Assembly: GCF_902459465.1 (NCBI RefSeq) | Contig: NC_047080.1 | Span: 11,134,866 to 11,198,865, forward strand | Source of the DNA: Asterias rubens | Lineage: Eukaryota > Echinodermata > Asteroidea > Forcipulatida > Asteriidae | Direction: 5' to 3' | DNA: 64,000 bases | Part shown: positions 56,501 to 64,000 of the stretch, one piece after another | Position numbering within the stretch: the stretch's first letter is position 1 | How the letters are laid out: every line of letters begins with the position of its first letter | Position numbers and translations under genes: made by a program | Notes under the pieces: model-generated | Seen by the model: only the letters and a program-made list of their open reading frames with translations | What the model was told of the DNA's origin: nothing | Databases searched by the model: none

Positions 56501-59500
56501 CTTGAGTATTGTGATAACCTGGGCTCAATTTCATAGAGCTGCTAAGCAAACAAAATTGCTTACCATGAATTTTTTTTGCTTGATAACAACAGGATTACCA
56601 ACCAAATTTCCAAGTGATTTTCAGGATGAGCAACAGCTGAATATCACAGTAACAAGCAATATGCAACAAATGGAAAATTGGTTGGTAATCCTGTACTTAT
56701 CAAGGAAGAAATTTCATGCTAAGCACATTTTTGTGCTTAGCAGCTTTATGAAATTGGGCCAAGGTACGAAAAAAAGGTCTGAGCTGTAGAAAGACATACA
56801 TAAATGTACTGACCTTGACTCATCAGGACATAAAGGATACCATGTATGTGTTTTGATAATCTGCAAAAATGAAATTTGGCACATGGAGTAAGTCATGAAA
56901 AAGATATTTGGCTTAGCACAGAGCTGTCATTTAAAACAAAAATGTCTTAATAGAATAACAAGCAATTTCCATTATTTGCAAAATGGAGGTCTGGCATTGC
57001 TCGTTATTCCACTGAAGATTTTTAAAAGGAAAAATCTTGTCCTGAGCTGTAGCCATAACTATTCTACTCTGGCTGTGTGCCAATTTCCATAATCATCAAA
57101 GGCGCAATCCTCTAAATGCCTCCTCTATCTTCTGGTTAATTGTTACCATTTGCCAGGTTTTCTCAGGAACTTTTTCTGTATACTTCCACAGTAGGTTAAT
57201 GTTTATTACCTCTCCACAGAAAAATGCGTTCATTTGAATAAATATCTGTGCAGGTTTGAATGATTGATAACGTCAGAAGTTTTAGATCATTTTAAGTGTG
57301 GCTGTAATGGCAGGAAATGTAATGGCTTCAAAACTAATTATCTCAGAGTCTGACGTGGCGGCGCGGCCCTTCCTAAGGAATGTAGAAGTAAATCAAATGA
57401 GTTTAATGAACTGTCAGAATGCTTTGATTAATTAGAGTCTCATGCCTACTGTCTGAGGGTCTGAGGAACGCAGTAATGATTGGATTGTAGACTGGTGCCA
57501 TGTCTAGTGACCCAGTCCTGATTCATTGCCATGAGGCTAAACAGTTGAACATGATGGTGGTATGTTTATCTTACCCTTACACTGATGTGTGTTTTAAAAG
57601 CGCTGTAACTCAAAACTTTCCTCAGGTCCTATGGAAACAAAATCCACAGGCGCATAATTTGGTGGGACTCGAACCCATGACCTTTGCCGTTCTAGATGAT
57701 GTGTAGTTAGTGTTCTTACCCATACACCGATGTGTTGTAAGCGCTGTATACTCAGTACTATCCCCTGGTACTGTGGGGACGAAATACACAGGCATAGGCC
57801 TATTACTTGGGTAGGATTCAAACCCAAGACCTTCACATTCTAGAGAATTCTAGTCTTACTACTCGGCCACCAAGCTTGCCATGCAATGTAGAAGCTGCAT
57901 GTACATGTAGGGGCAGTGTAAATCTTATGACTTCATGGTTTTAGCAGCGAATAAAGTGTACCTCATTGATTTGCAGTTGGTGGAATACAGTCTCATGGTA
58001 AAAAAAATACAGAATTGGTATTTCTCAGAAAAATAATAATTACATGTGTAAATAAATAAGTTTGATTTATAGGTACATTGTAAACCTCATACCTGTACCA
58101 AATCTCCAGAAAAATATTGCCGTATGAAAAAGTGTGAAAGTCAAGTGAATAGCATTTGAAACCTTCTAAAATCACATGGCTATTTTAGTTGCCAGATTCC
58201 AACCGAAAAGCATTAAAATAAATGGTTATTCATTTGCATGATCAATTCGCCATGTGGATTCAATGTATAATAATTTTTTCAGTGCATTTTGAAATGTAGA
58301 TGTGATGCCAAATGGAAATACAAACCGTATCGTTGAGCTCGTCCCTGTAAAGCCGTCAGCGAGAAAGTTGGCACAGAGCCAAGAGACCATACCATCCTCT
58401 GTCCCATCTCCCATCAATCTCGTCTTACATTTCACGATGCAAATATCCAACTGTCATGATAGATTACTGTAAACTCACTGTACACAAACCAGTTGCTGGA
58501 CTATCACACGAAATATCAATATTATTATTATTATTATAAAGGGCATTGCGTACTCTTTAGTAAATATAGGATAGTTTTCAAGATTTCAGTCTCTTTTAAG
58601 GCAACGTGTACCTTTGGTTTTTGGACATGTTTGATTGTTTTTAAATGCTAAGTAAATGTACATTGTTCAGTGTAGATGTACACAAGAAAACTAACCTGTA
58701 CAAATTTCATTTCAAAAGGTGGTCGCGTTTGAGATATATCTAAAAAATCTGGAGCAAATAAGTCCATGCAGGTAGAGCAATCGCTACTAGTAATACACAA
58801 TTTGAGAAGAGTATATAGGGCGCTTGAAAGCGTGCAAATGTCAAAATGCAATAGACCGTATTGAATATGACATCACCGTTTAAATATCTGACCTACAACA
58901 TGGCGCGTGTGTGTGCGTGCATGTGCCGTAGAAATCAAACCGGGAATGTTGCGTGCTGCGTGCTTCATTGATGTACGTCTTTGGACGCGCATAAAATGGG
59001 GTTATTCAATACGGTCTATCCACTTCAAATGAATCGAAGAAGAATGAGAGGGGACCAGTTGCTCTATGACTTGATGCCCCTTTTGATAGCGTGCTCTAAC
59101 ACAGAATGGATCAACCACAGACCTAATTAAAATATTCAATATGTTTGGATATTTCGTAGTCACACCTCCAGGGGGTATGATCGAGCAAGACATTCAAATT
59201 GGTGCGATCATACACCACTGGGAATGAGGTTGATCATGATCTGACAACTCCTGAATAAAAAAAAACTTCTGCCATCCAAATCTTCTGATCAAACAAACAG
59301 CATTGGCCTACCACCAGGCGCTACCCAAAGCACACAATCATTATTTGCTCTACTCTCCTGGAGTAATTTGGTTTTGGAGGTCGAATCTTGATATTGATTT
59401 AGAAGAGACTTTAGACAATGACTTGAGTGGTCATTGCTGGACGAACAACTACTCCATTGATCTTTAGGGGACTAACAGACAATGTTGAATAAGTAACTCA

Positions 59501-62500
59501 GATTAGTCCACAATATGTTACCACTTGAGTGACAAGGACCAATATTACTTAACAAGGATAAACAACACAACTCTTTGAACTCTGTGTCTGTTATTACTTT
59601 TAATGAGTAGGGTAGATGGCCTTAGCTTTCACTCCGGACCTTCTTCAGAGGCATAAAACATGTACAAACAAATACATATCCATTTATAGACAAAGAGAGG
59701 GGAAAGGGATTAAGGGAAGGATCCAGGAAAAAGCAGGAAAATCATAGCCAATCTCAGTTTCTATTTGAGAAACAATTGGTGGCTATGGACCAATAGGAGT
59801 AAAGTGGTTATTACTTATATTATGTATTCATTCGTCTTGTAGTCCCTAACTAGCTCTTAGCCAAGTTGAGGATGAATTAACAAAATTCATATTCCTTTTG
59901 GTGGTTCACATTCCATTAATAATTATTTTAATAATGATGATTTATCTTTTTCCACTTTTCATTTTCTTCCGTGTTGCTTTCAGGAATTCTCCAAAATTTA
60001 CCAGCAGTATTTCCCCAGCGGTGATGCAACAAAGTTTGCTTCCTTCGTATTTAACGTTTTCGACGAAAACAATGTAAGTGCTAAACAGTTTTGTTCCACG
60101 ACAATGCTCAAGACCTACAATATTAGTTTTTTATATTAAAAATAATAACAAAAACTAGAAAACGGTGATTGTGAGCCAACTCAAAGCTGTTCCGTTTTGC
60201 TTTAAATACTTTCATTTGGGGTTGAACTAAGAAAATTTTACTACAGGGGGATTCGAACCAACAACCTCCAGATTATTATGCCGACATCAGCTGAGCTATC
60301 TAGACCCATGTTGGCAGTATCCCTATCTATATAGAGAAGAAAGGTTTAGCATGCCGTCACTCTACTAACTAAGCTTGGTAAAAATTATATTTGGCAAAGT
60401 CAGGAAAGAAACATGTTAAGCGTCCCGGTCCACTTCCTTTTTATAGGCCGCCTCCTTTCATTTCATTTTTTTTTCATGCACCTTTTTTTTTTTTTTTTTT
60501 TTTTTTAAAGGGTTATTTAAATGATCTCAGCTGAAACAATCTGAATGTCTTGTCCGAATTTCTTTTCCAAAATCTTTCATTTATGTATTGTGTGTCTGAG
60601 CAGTAGAAAAATCAATGGATATTTGACATTTTAAAAAGAATGGCGGCCATCTTGAAATAAAAAATAAAAAGCCCCTCCTCCTTCCTTTTTTTTGAGAAAC
60701 CCGGACGCTAAACATGTTTCTTTTTTTACTCGGCCTTAGCTCAGTTGGTAGCCCATTCTTCAACCAAACATAACATAAAAGTTTGTCGCCCTAACCGGAG
60801 TATGGTTTGAAGCACATCTGAGACTTTGTTTGTTTATCCTTGCAGTCTTTATTTACTTTCTTATTTACTCAGCAAAGGATACCTGTGGCTTAACAACTAC
60901 AGGTGTGCTTGACGATGGGGGGGGGGGGGGGGGAGATGGAATGGACATGATAGAGGAGGTATTAAAAATGTAAATATTTGAGAAGTGATAAACTGTCCCA
61001 AACTTGTGGCGTAGTGATACTGATATGATTGTGTGAGTTTTTCGTTATCACCAGTTTGAGGGGAACAATCATTGAAATACGTCAAATGAAGGATTTTTGC
61101 TGATTGTAGACTTGTGATTTAATCCCCCCCCCCCTCTAACAATATAAGATTGGATTTTGTGTGAATTATTATGTTCTACTTTCAAACATCGTTCATACTA
61201 TTTTCCATGCTTTTATATCCCAATTCAGAAGGCAATATGTTTCTTTAAATGATAAAGCAGTGTTTATGAAATCCAAGAATGTTCTGAAATCCTTCCTCCA
61301 TGTTCTGATAATTTCCCTCTGAAATAAAAAAGTCCGAAATAGGAATGGAAGATTTGAGTCCATTCGAGAGGTAGTCAATTTTATTTCCGAGAAAAAAAAC
61401 CTATGTTGCCATTAAAAAATCCCTTTAGTGAGGATTGAGTAAAACCCAAGTAGTTGAGACGCAATGTTTTCCGGACACCAAAACCTCTAATCCACTTAAA
61501 TCTCTAAATCTTCCAATCCACATTGTGTCTGATTGCTTCTGAAGTATGTGAGCATTGGGCTCAGCAAGTCAGCCTGGATTTAACAGTGGGATATTGTAGC
61601 TTCAACGTGGGATTTGTTAACTAGAGTGTGTTCATGTCGCAATCATATCCAGGGCTCGTTTTGGGGGAAATCCACAGGGCTTGTAGGTCAACATTCGGCG
61701 CTAAGCGGGAAATGGTGATTGTAAGCGCAGAATTCGGCAGTAAGCAGAGCCATGAAATTGGGCCCAGCCGTCGGTTTCACAAAACTCTTCCTAACTTAGG
61801 ACTAATTTTAGGACTTAGGACCAGTCCCAACCCTGCACTGTAGCTTGCAGACCTTAAGATTAATCCTACTCGAGATAAGACGGGTCCTAACTCTTTGTGA
61901 AATCGACGGCAAGTCTTTCTGGCTAGTCACTGGAACTTTAAAGGTGAACCCTGCAAGGTCTTCATAACATATCTATCCCATTATTCTCATGATTGTGTTT
62001 TCTCTCCTTAGGATGGTGCCATAGAGTTTGCCGAGTTCATCAGAGCGTTGTCTGTAACGTCAAGGGGAAACATTGATGAGAAACTAGACTGTAAGTCTTC
62101 TAAATACTTATAATTTGGTTTAACTCGACCGACACTTCGGTCTTCATCAGCAAGATGACGCGGATGTTGAAGCCGTGACCTTGCGGACCTGTGAACCCAA
62201 GACCGCGTCATAGACTCCTCAGAGCTTATACCGCCCCCCCCGTCTCTGTTCATCAAAATAATGTGTCAATTAATTTGTTGATCATTAGTGTGAAATTTCC
62301 TTCCTGTAATTCTCTTGAAATTTGATGAGAAAAATTGCCCTCCTTGATTTTTTAACAATTCTCTGAGTATTCTGTAGAACAAATTTGAAAATCTCCCGGA
62401 TTATGGAAACTTTGTTTGTATTATGATTAAATGTAATAAGCAGTCCTCGCTGATGCAAAACTTAAAGGCAGTGGACACTATTGGTAATAACTCAAAATAA

Positions 62501-63990
62501 TTATTGCCATAAAACCTTACTTTGTAATGAGTAATGGGGAGAGGTTGATGGTTTCAAACATTGTGAGTAACAGCTCCCTCTGAAGTGACCTAGTTTGGGA
62601 GAAAGGAGTAATTTTCCACGAATTTGATTTTGAGACCTCAAGTTTAGAACTTGAGGTCTCGAAATCAACCATCTAAACGCACACAACTTCGTGTGACAAG
62701 GGTGTTTTTTTCTTTCATAGTTATCTTGCAACTCCGACGACCGATCGAGCTCAAATTTTCACAGTTTTTCTTTATTATGCATATGTTGAGATACACCAAG
62801 TGAGAAGACTGATCTTTGACAATTACCAATAATGTCCAGTGTCTTTAACAACGCACTAGAAAAAGAAAAGAAAAAAAGTATAGTCCATTAAGGCTATTAC
62901 TGAACACACATCCAGTGCTTTGATGAATCAGATATATTTCTTGGAATTCTCAGGAATCGGGAAAAAAAACATCGTCAACATCCAATGACCTCATCCTTGT
63001 ACCCAAATCTTCTCCTCTTCCCCAGGGGCATTCCGACTCTATGATCTGGACCACGATGGATTCATAACAAGAGAAGAGATGCTGAATATAGTAGATGCCA
63101 TCTACCAGATGGTAGGCAATATGGTGCGCCTACCAGAGGAGGAGAACACCCCACAGAAGAGAGTGGATAGAATATTTGCCCTCATGGACAAGGTAAGGGG
63201 GCGTCCGGAATGGTGGCTACAGTTACAGCTAGATTTCGACACCATCATGCGCTGAAGAAAAGTTTGTCTTACGTAACATCCTAAGTAATAGTTGTAGCCG
63301 TAGCTGTAACCACCCATTCTGACACAGCATGATTTCCAAAGTCCTCTGGTATCTTTAGCGATCAACGAACATTTTTTGTGTTAAGACTTGATGGTTAAAG
63401 GAACACGTTGCCTTGGATCGGTCAAGTTGGTTTTTGAAAAGCGTTCAGTAATGGTTTGTTACAAAATGTATATGGGAAGAAAGATGCTGTTAAAGTAGAA
63501 TACAATGATCTACACAAATATGCCTCCAAATTGCGTGGTTTTCTTTTTTACCTTCGTCGACTAACACAGTCGGCCACATCTTTCTAACCATATGCATTTC
63601 AAAACAAACGGTTTCAAATGTTTTTAATAGACCAACTCATCCGATCCAAGGCAGTTCCTTAAAGTTAGGGTCGTACTTTGGTAGCAACTTGAAGCAAATT
63701 CTGTGTACTTTTTAGTCGAAGGTTTACTTTTTATAAATACACAATAAAATATGGTAATATACAAGGAGTCTATTTCCAAAACTTTGTTAATTTGACATTT
63801 ACATTATCTTGTTTCGTGAAATCTAAAGTTTCAAAACAAAATTCATCCCTCTAAATATATTAAATACTATTTCCTCTTCCTCTTTTTATAGAACAAAGAT
63901 GACAAACTTACTAAAGAAGAGTTTCAGAATGGTTCTAAGGAAGATCCAACCATCGTGCAAGCATTGTCACTCTACGATGGTCTGGTATGA
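44560..63990 (+). CDS. NCS1: Neuronal calcium sensor 1 / frequenin
   Basis: Seven exons, all GT-AG: 44560-44623, 47133-47157 (25 bp), 48776-48824, 59984-60073, 62012-62090, 63026-63192 and 63892-63990. They encode 190 residues, the same length as human NCS-1. The protein is a cytosolic and membrane-bound calcium switch that regulates phosphatidylinositol 4-kinase, neurotransmission and receptor trafficking in other animals. MGKRNSKL supplies the N-myristoylation glycine. EF1 is degenerate (DCPNG), as in all family members. EF2 (D73-x-N75-x-D77-G...E84) and EF3 (D109-x-D111-x-D113-G...E120) are canonical. EF4 begins D157-K-N-K-D161 and ends E168, but loop position 6 is Asp162 instead of Gly. 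The C-terminus LYDGLV is conserved. The stop TGA lies 11 bases from the window end, so the 3' UTR is outside. The introns are full of MITEs and SINEs, without interrupting any exon. Confidence 0.98.
44818..44949. mobile_element. GGCGCC-TIR MITE, copy B
   Basis: 132 bp in NCS-1 intron 1, nearly identical to copy A and in the same orientation. ATTTTAT flanks both ends (44811-44817 and 44950-44956); counting the preceding C on the left and the terminal C on the right gives CATTTTAT, an apparent 8-bp duplication. Confidence 0.93.
45018..45295. mobile_element. Older relative of the GGCGCC MITE, split by copy C
   Basis: The left part (about 45018-45066: TGCCACCACTTTT...TTTTTACAAAAAA) and the right part (about 45207-45295: GGATATTATATTATTAATTC...GAATGAACAAGTGGTGGCAG) resemble the two halves of the GGCGCC MITE, with many differences. 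Copy C with its 8-bp duplication sits exactly between them, so a young copy inserted into an old one. Confidence 0.7.
45067..45198. mobile_element. GGCGCC-TIR MITE, copy C, with 8-bp target duplication
   Basis: 132 bp, inverted relative to copy B. Exact AATCTTAT duplications flank it (45059-45066 and 45199-45206). The left end is altered (CGCACCTCGCC), while the right end is standard. Nested in an older element. Confidence 0.95.
45506..45636. mobile_element. GGCGCC-TIR MITE, copy D, with 8-bp target duplication
   Basis: 131 bp, inverted relative to copy B. Exact ATTAGTTG duplications flank it (45498-45505 and 45637-45644). The core reads GGGATAATCAATGAGGT, a small deletion relative to the other copies. 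Confidence 0.95.
45660..46150. repeat. Low-complexity A- and AT-rich stretch in NCS-1 intron 1
   Basis: Poly-A runs at about 45688 and 45721, a C-run at about 45941, and AATAATAATACTAATAATAA near 45986. No coding or regulatory content recognised. Confidence 0.8.
46887..47036. mobile_element. Foldback MITE with GGGTCGACCC in its arms
   Basis: Inverted repeats of about 65 bp: GGTGCGTTCGTTTAGCTTCC at the left and, inverted, GGGTGTGTTCAATTAGCTTC at the right, each continuing through GGGTCGACCCCGGTGTGTGG and the CCAGGACGAA block. Only about 20 bp separate the arms. No clear target duplication. Lies about 100 bp before the NCS-1 micro-exon. Confidence 0.9.
47450..47824. mobile_element. TTAA MITE, copy 4 (NCS-1 intron 2)
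   Basis: Ends TTAAAGACACTGGACACTAT and, inverted, TTTAAAGGCAGTGGGCACTA. TTAA at both ends. The central region has the GACCTCAAATTCTAAATCTGAGGTC hairpin type (split here by a few mismatches) common to the A subfamily. Overlapping frames of 60-75 codons are incidental. Confidence 0.92.
48059..48235. mobile_element. MITE with GCAATAAGC ends
   Basis: Inverted repeats of about 37 bp: GCAATAAGCGTTTTTGAGGT at the left and, inverted, GCAATAAGCCTTTTTGAGAT at the right, both continuing ATGGCGGACA. The AT-rich core holds AATAATAATAGC. NCS-1 intron 2. Confidence 0.9.
48300..48673. mobile_element. TTAA MITE, copy 5, B subfamily
   Basis: Ends TTAAAGGGAAGGTACACGTT and, inverted, the same sequence. The interior shares AATTGTCAAAGACCAGTC and ACAAACCTGTGAAA with the A subfamily, but the centre carries a different hairpin, ATAAAAGACTTCTAGGTAGA with its complement. 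NCS-1 intron 2, ending about 100 bp before exon 3. Confidence 0.9.
48825..50345. other. Start of NCS-1 intron 3, nothing recognised
   Basis: AT-rich with no identifiable repeat family. Frames at 49153-49473 (minus) and 49856-50122 (plus) lack splice support and lie wholly inside the intron. Confidence 0.5.
50350..50712. mobile_element. TTAA MITE, copy 6, inverted, B-like centre
   Basis: Reverse orientation: ACTGGACACCATCGGTAA at the left and, inverted, AAAGGGCACTGGACACGTTT at the right. The centre has AATAAAAGACTTCAGCTGAA, the B-subfamily hairpin, while the ends are A-like, so it may be a recombinant between the two. The left TTAA is not preserved. Confidence 0.85.
50728..51020. mobile_element. 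hAT-type MITE with 8-bp target duplication
   Basis: 293 bp. Ends CATAGAGTATATATAAGAAC and, inverted, CATAGAGTTATATATAAGAA, both continuing CTAGAGGGCGCAC. Exact GCTGCAGT duplications flank it (50720-50727 and 51021-51028). CA...TG ends with an 8-bp duplication match the hAT superfamily. The interior has two near-copies of TTCAACTTACAAAATGGCCG. The 99-codon frame at 50832-51131 is incidental. Confidence 0.95.
51130..51880. other. NCS-1 intron 3, nothing recognised
   Basis: AT-rich with a poly-T run near 51571. The 125-codon plus frame starting at 51621 runs into the SINE that follows and is not supported as a gene. Near 51276-51305 GTGACCCGCTCTGTGAAAAT recurs inverted at about 51635-51663, bracketing roughly 380 bp; this is a possible foldback element. 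Confidence 0.45.
51885..52085 (-). mobile_element. tRNA-derived SINE (minus)
   Basis: Read on the minus strand: tRNA-like head GGCATGTCTTGGCCGAGCAT, a degenerate B box GGGTTGAGTTTC, then TGTCCTTGAGCAAGACACTT and AACCATTATTACTTCGTCCT, a core shared with the SINE at 9953. The tail reads GACGGGACGTAAAGCC. Confidence 0.7.
52090..54495. other. NCS-1 intron 3, low-complexity, no gene
   Basis: AT-rich. C-run plus poly-A near 53831-53860. 52694-52972 and 53362-53583 are open but lack splice support or motif. Confidence 0.45.
54500..54850 (+). mobile_element. tRNA-derived SINE, family 2, plus tail fragment
   Basis: About 54678-54840 carries CTCGGTGGTCTACTTGGTAA, a B-box-like GGGTTTGAATCCC and a tail ACAGAACTTGGGAAGGTACC. 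A separate tail fragment with ACAGAACTCGGCAAAGTACT lies at about 54504-54560. Minus-strand relatives are at 57585-57880. Confidence 0.6.
55033..55429. mobile_element. TTAA MITE, copy 7, inverted
   Basis: About 397 bp, ends CTAAAGGCAGTGGACACTAT and, inverted, TTAAAGGCAGTGGACACTAT. The intact A-subfamily interior includes GAGGTCTCAAAATCAACCAT and the CACACAACTTCGTGTGACAA palindrome. NCS-1 intron 3. Confidence 0.93.
55430..55780. repeat. Degenerate GTGGATAA-rich tract
   Basis: The words GTGGATAACT, GTGGATAATT and TGGATAATTGAA recur irregularly from about 54950 to 55790, on both sides of the MITE at 55033. The MITE appears to have inserted into an older, diverged tandem array of roughly 30-40-bp units. 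Confidence 0.55.
56236..56286. mobile_element. TTAA MITE end fragment
   Basis: ATTATTCTGAGTAATTTTAC followed by CAATAGTGTCCAGTGCCTTT AA, the right end of the A subfamily without the rest. Confidence 0.7.
56521..56760. mobile_element. MITE, GGGCCCAATTTCATAGAGCT-type ends, copy 2
   Basis: Ends GGGCTCAATTTCATAGAGCT and, inverted, GGCCCAATTTCATAAAGCTG. The interior has the inverted pair GGATTACCAACCAA / TTGGTTGGTAATCC and GCTAAGCACA. The overlapping 95-codon frame is incidental. Confidence 0.88.
57585..57885 (-). mobile_element. Two tandem tRNA-derived SINEs, family 2 (minus)
   Basis: Two minus-strand units. One has a B-box-like GGGTTCGAGTCCC (near 57667); the other has GGGTTTGAATCC (near 57816) with a tRNA-like head TTGGTGGCCGAGTAGTAAGA. 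Both share TACAGCGCTTACAACACAT-type and TGGGTAAGAAC tails with the family at 54678. Confidence 0.65.
58598..58745. repeat. Dispersed repeat with TTGGTTTTTGGA core, copy 2
   Basis: TTAAGGCAACGTGTACCTTT, GGTTTTTGGACATGTTTGAT and GTACAAATTTCATTTCAAAA match the segment at 38331-38470 in order. Confidence 0.6.
58851..59019. mobile_element. MITE with ATAGACC...GGTCTAT ends, copy 3
   Basis: Inverted ends ATAGACCGTATTGAATA on both sides (17 bp perfect). The GC-richer core has GGCGCGTGTGTGTGCGTGCA. Unrelated in the core to the elements at 20459 and 38721. Confidence 0.85.
59100..59222 (+). repeat. Dispersed repeat, copy 2 (plus)
   Basis: Aligns with the reverse complement of 37637-37770 over about 120 bp (GGATCAACCAC, TTTGGATATTTCGTAGTCAC, ATACACCACTGGGAATG). 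No coding role is supported. Confidence 0.75.
59583..59665 (-). repeat. Penelope-like 3'-tail fragment (minus)
   Basis: The reverse complement reads CCTCTGAAGAAGGTCCGGAG then TGAAAGCTAAGGCCATCTAC. CTGAAGAAGG followed by a GAAAGC-type word is characteristic of Penelope-like and related 3' untranslated regions. No reverse-transcriptase frame is nearby. Confidence 0.45.
60225..60310 (-). mobile_element. tRNA-derived SINE head (minus, NCS-1 intron 4)
   Basis: Minus-strand A box TAGCTCAGCTGATGTC and B box GGTTCGAATCC at tRNA-like spacing, followed by CCCTGTAGTAAAATTTTC as in the SINE at 42025. A further A-box-like CCTTAGCTCAGTTGGTAG lies on the plus strand at about 60734. Confidence 0.65.
60430..61135. 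repeat. Low-complexity runs in NCS-1 intron 4
   Basis: A run of about 24 T near 60483, 18 G at about 60917-60934 and a C-run at about 61125-61134. Assembly errors are likely at such runs. No gene. Confidence 0.8.
61680..61910. mobile_element. Fragment of the GGGCCCAATTTCAT MITE followed by a GTCG-ended foldback element
   Basis: 61680-61768 ends CCATGAAATTGGGCCCA, the end of the family at 12558 and 56521. Directly after it, 61770-61910 has inverted ends GTCGGTTTCACAAAACTCTT and, inverted, GTCGATTTCACAAAGAGTTA with CCTAACTTAGGACTAATTTT inside. The two are abutted. Confidence 0.75.
62462..62848. mobile_element. TTAA MITE, copy 8, inverted (NCS-1 intron 5)
   Basis: Ends TTAAAGGCAGTGGACACTAT and, inverted, TTAAAGACACTGGACATTAT. 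The central hairpin is GACCTCAAGTTTAGAACTTG plus AGGTC. TTAA at both ends. The minus frame 62501-62731 is incidental and resembles the one in copy 4. Confidence 0.93.
63203..63325. mobile_element. Foldback MITE 11 bp after the NCS-1 exon 6 donor
   Basis: Inverted ends GTCCGGAATGGTGGCTACAG and, inverted, GTGTCAGAATGGGTGGTTAC. The arms continue TTACAGCTA / TACGGCTACAACTA. The core GATTTCGACACCATCATGCG is unpaired. It lies inside intron 6 immediately behind the splice donor at 63193. Confidence 0.88.
63395..63662. mobile_element. 268-bp TTAA-ended MITE, second family (NCS-1 intron 6)
   Basis: Ends TTAAAGGAACACGTTGCCTT and, inverted, TTAAGGAACTGCCTTGGATC. Inner inverted words GGATCGGTC.AGTTGGT / ACCAACTCATCCGATCC and CGTCGACTAACACAGTCGGC in the centre. 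TTAA at both ends suggests the same target preference as the larger family. Confidence 0.88.
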
Positions 63991-64000
63991 TGACTTCCAT

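Overview
This window is a stretch of animal nuclear genome: gene-sparse, AT-rich, with spliced genes, GT-AG introns and abundant short non-autonomous transposons. The two conserved genes and the types of dispersed repeat fit a marine deuterostome. An echinoderm, possibly a sea star, is my best guess from recollection of similar repeats; no rRNA or mitochondrial marker is present to prove it.

Layout. 1-32 kb is mostly non-coding: palindromic repeat clusters near 1.4-1.8 kb, a promoter-like segment with a weak candidate first exon near 3.6-4.3 kb, a two-exon secreted Ser/Thr-rich protein on the minus strand (4.4-5.4 kb), scattered MITEs, SINEs and retroelement tails, and a 67/74-bp minisatellite at 21.7-22.5 kb. 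At 32.8-36.7 kb lie two tandem plus-strand genes for short secreted proteins that share one exon-intron plan. The second carries about 30 ten-residue Ser/Glu/Asp/Gly/His repeats. At 38.2-42.9 kb, on the minus strand, is a complete eight-exon gene for NELF-E, the RNA-binding subunit of the negative elongation factor, without the RD repeat tract of vertebrates. Head to head with it, 366 bp away, is a 60-residue single-pass membrane protein whose 3' half is tandemly duplicated downstream. From 44.56 to 63.99 kb a complete seven-exon gene encodes neuronal calcium sensor 1 (frequenin), 190 residues like its human orthologue. One of its introns is 11 kb long and all are rich in repeats.

The genes do not form a pathway. 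NELF-E acts in promoter-proximal RNA polymerase II pausing, NCS-1 is a myristoylated calcium sensor, and the secreted proteins belong to families I do not recognise. The most notable items are the tandem secreted-protein pair with its phosphorylatable repeat array, a MITE family with verifiable 8-bp target duplications (including one element nested in an older relative) in NCS-1 intron 1, and a Gly-to-Asp change in the fourth EF-hand loop of NCS-1.
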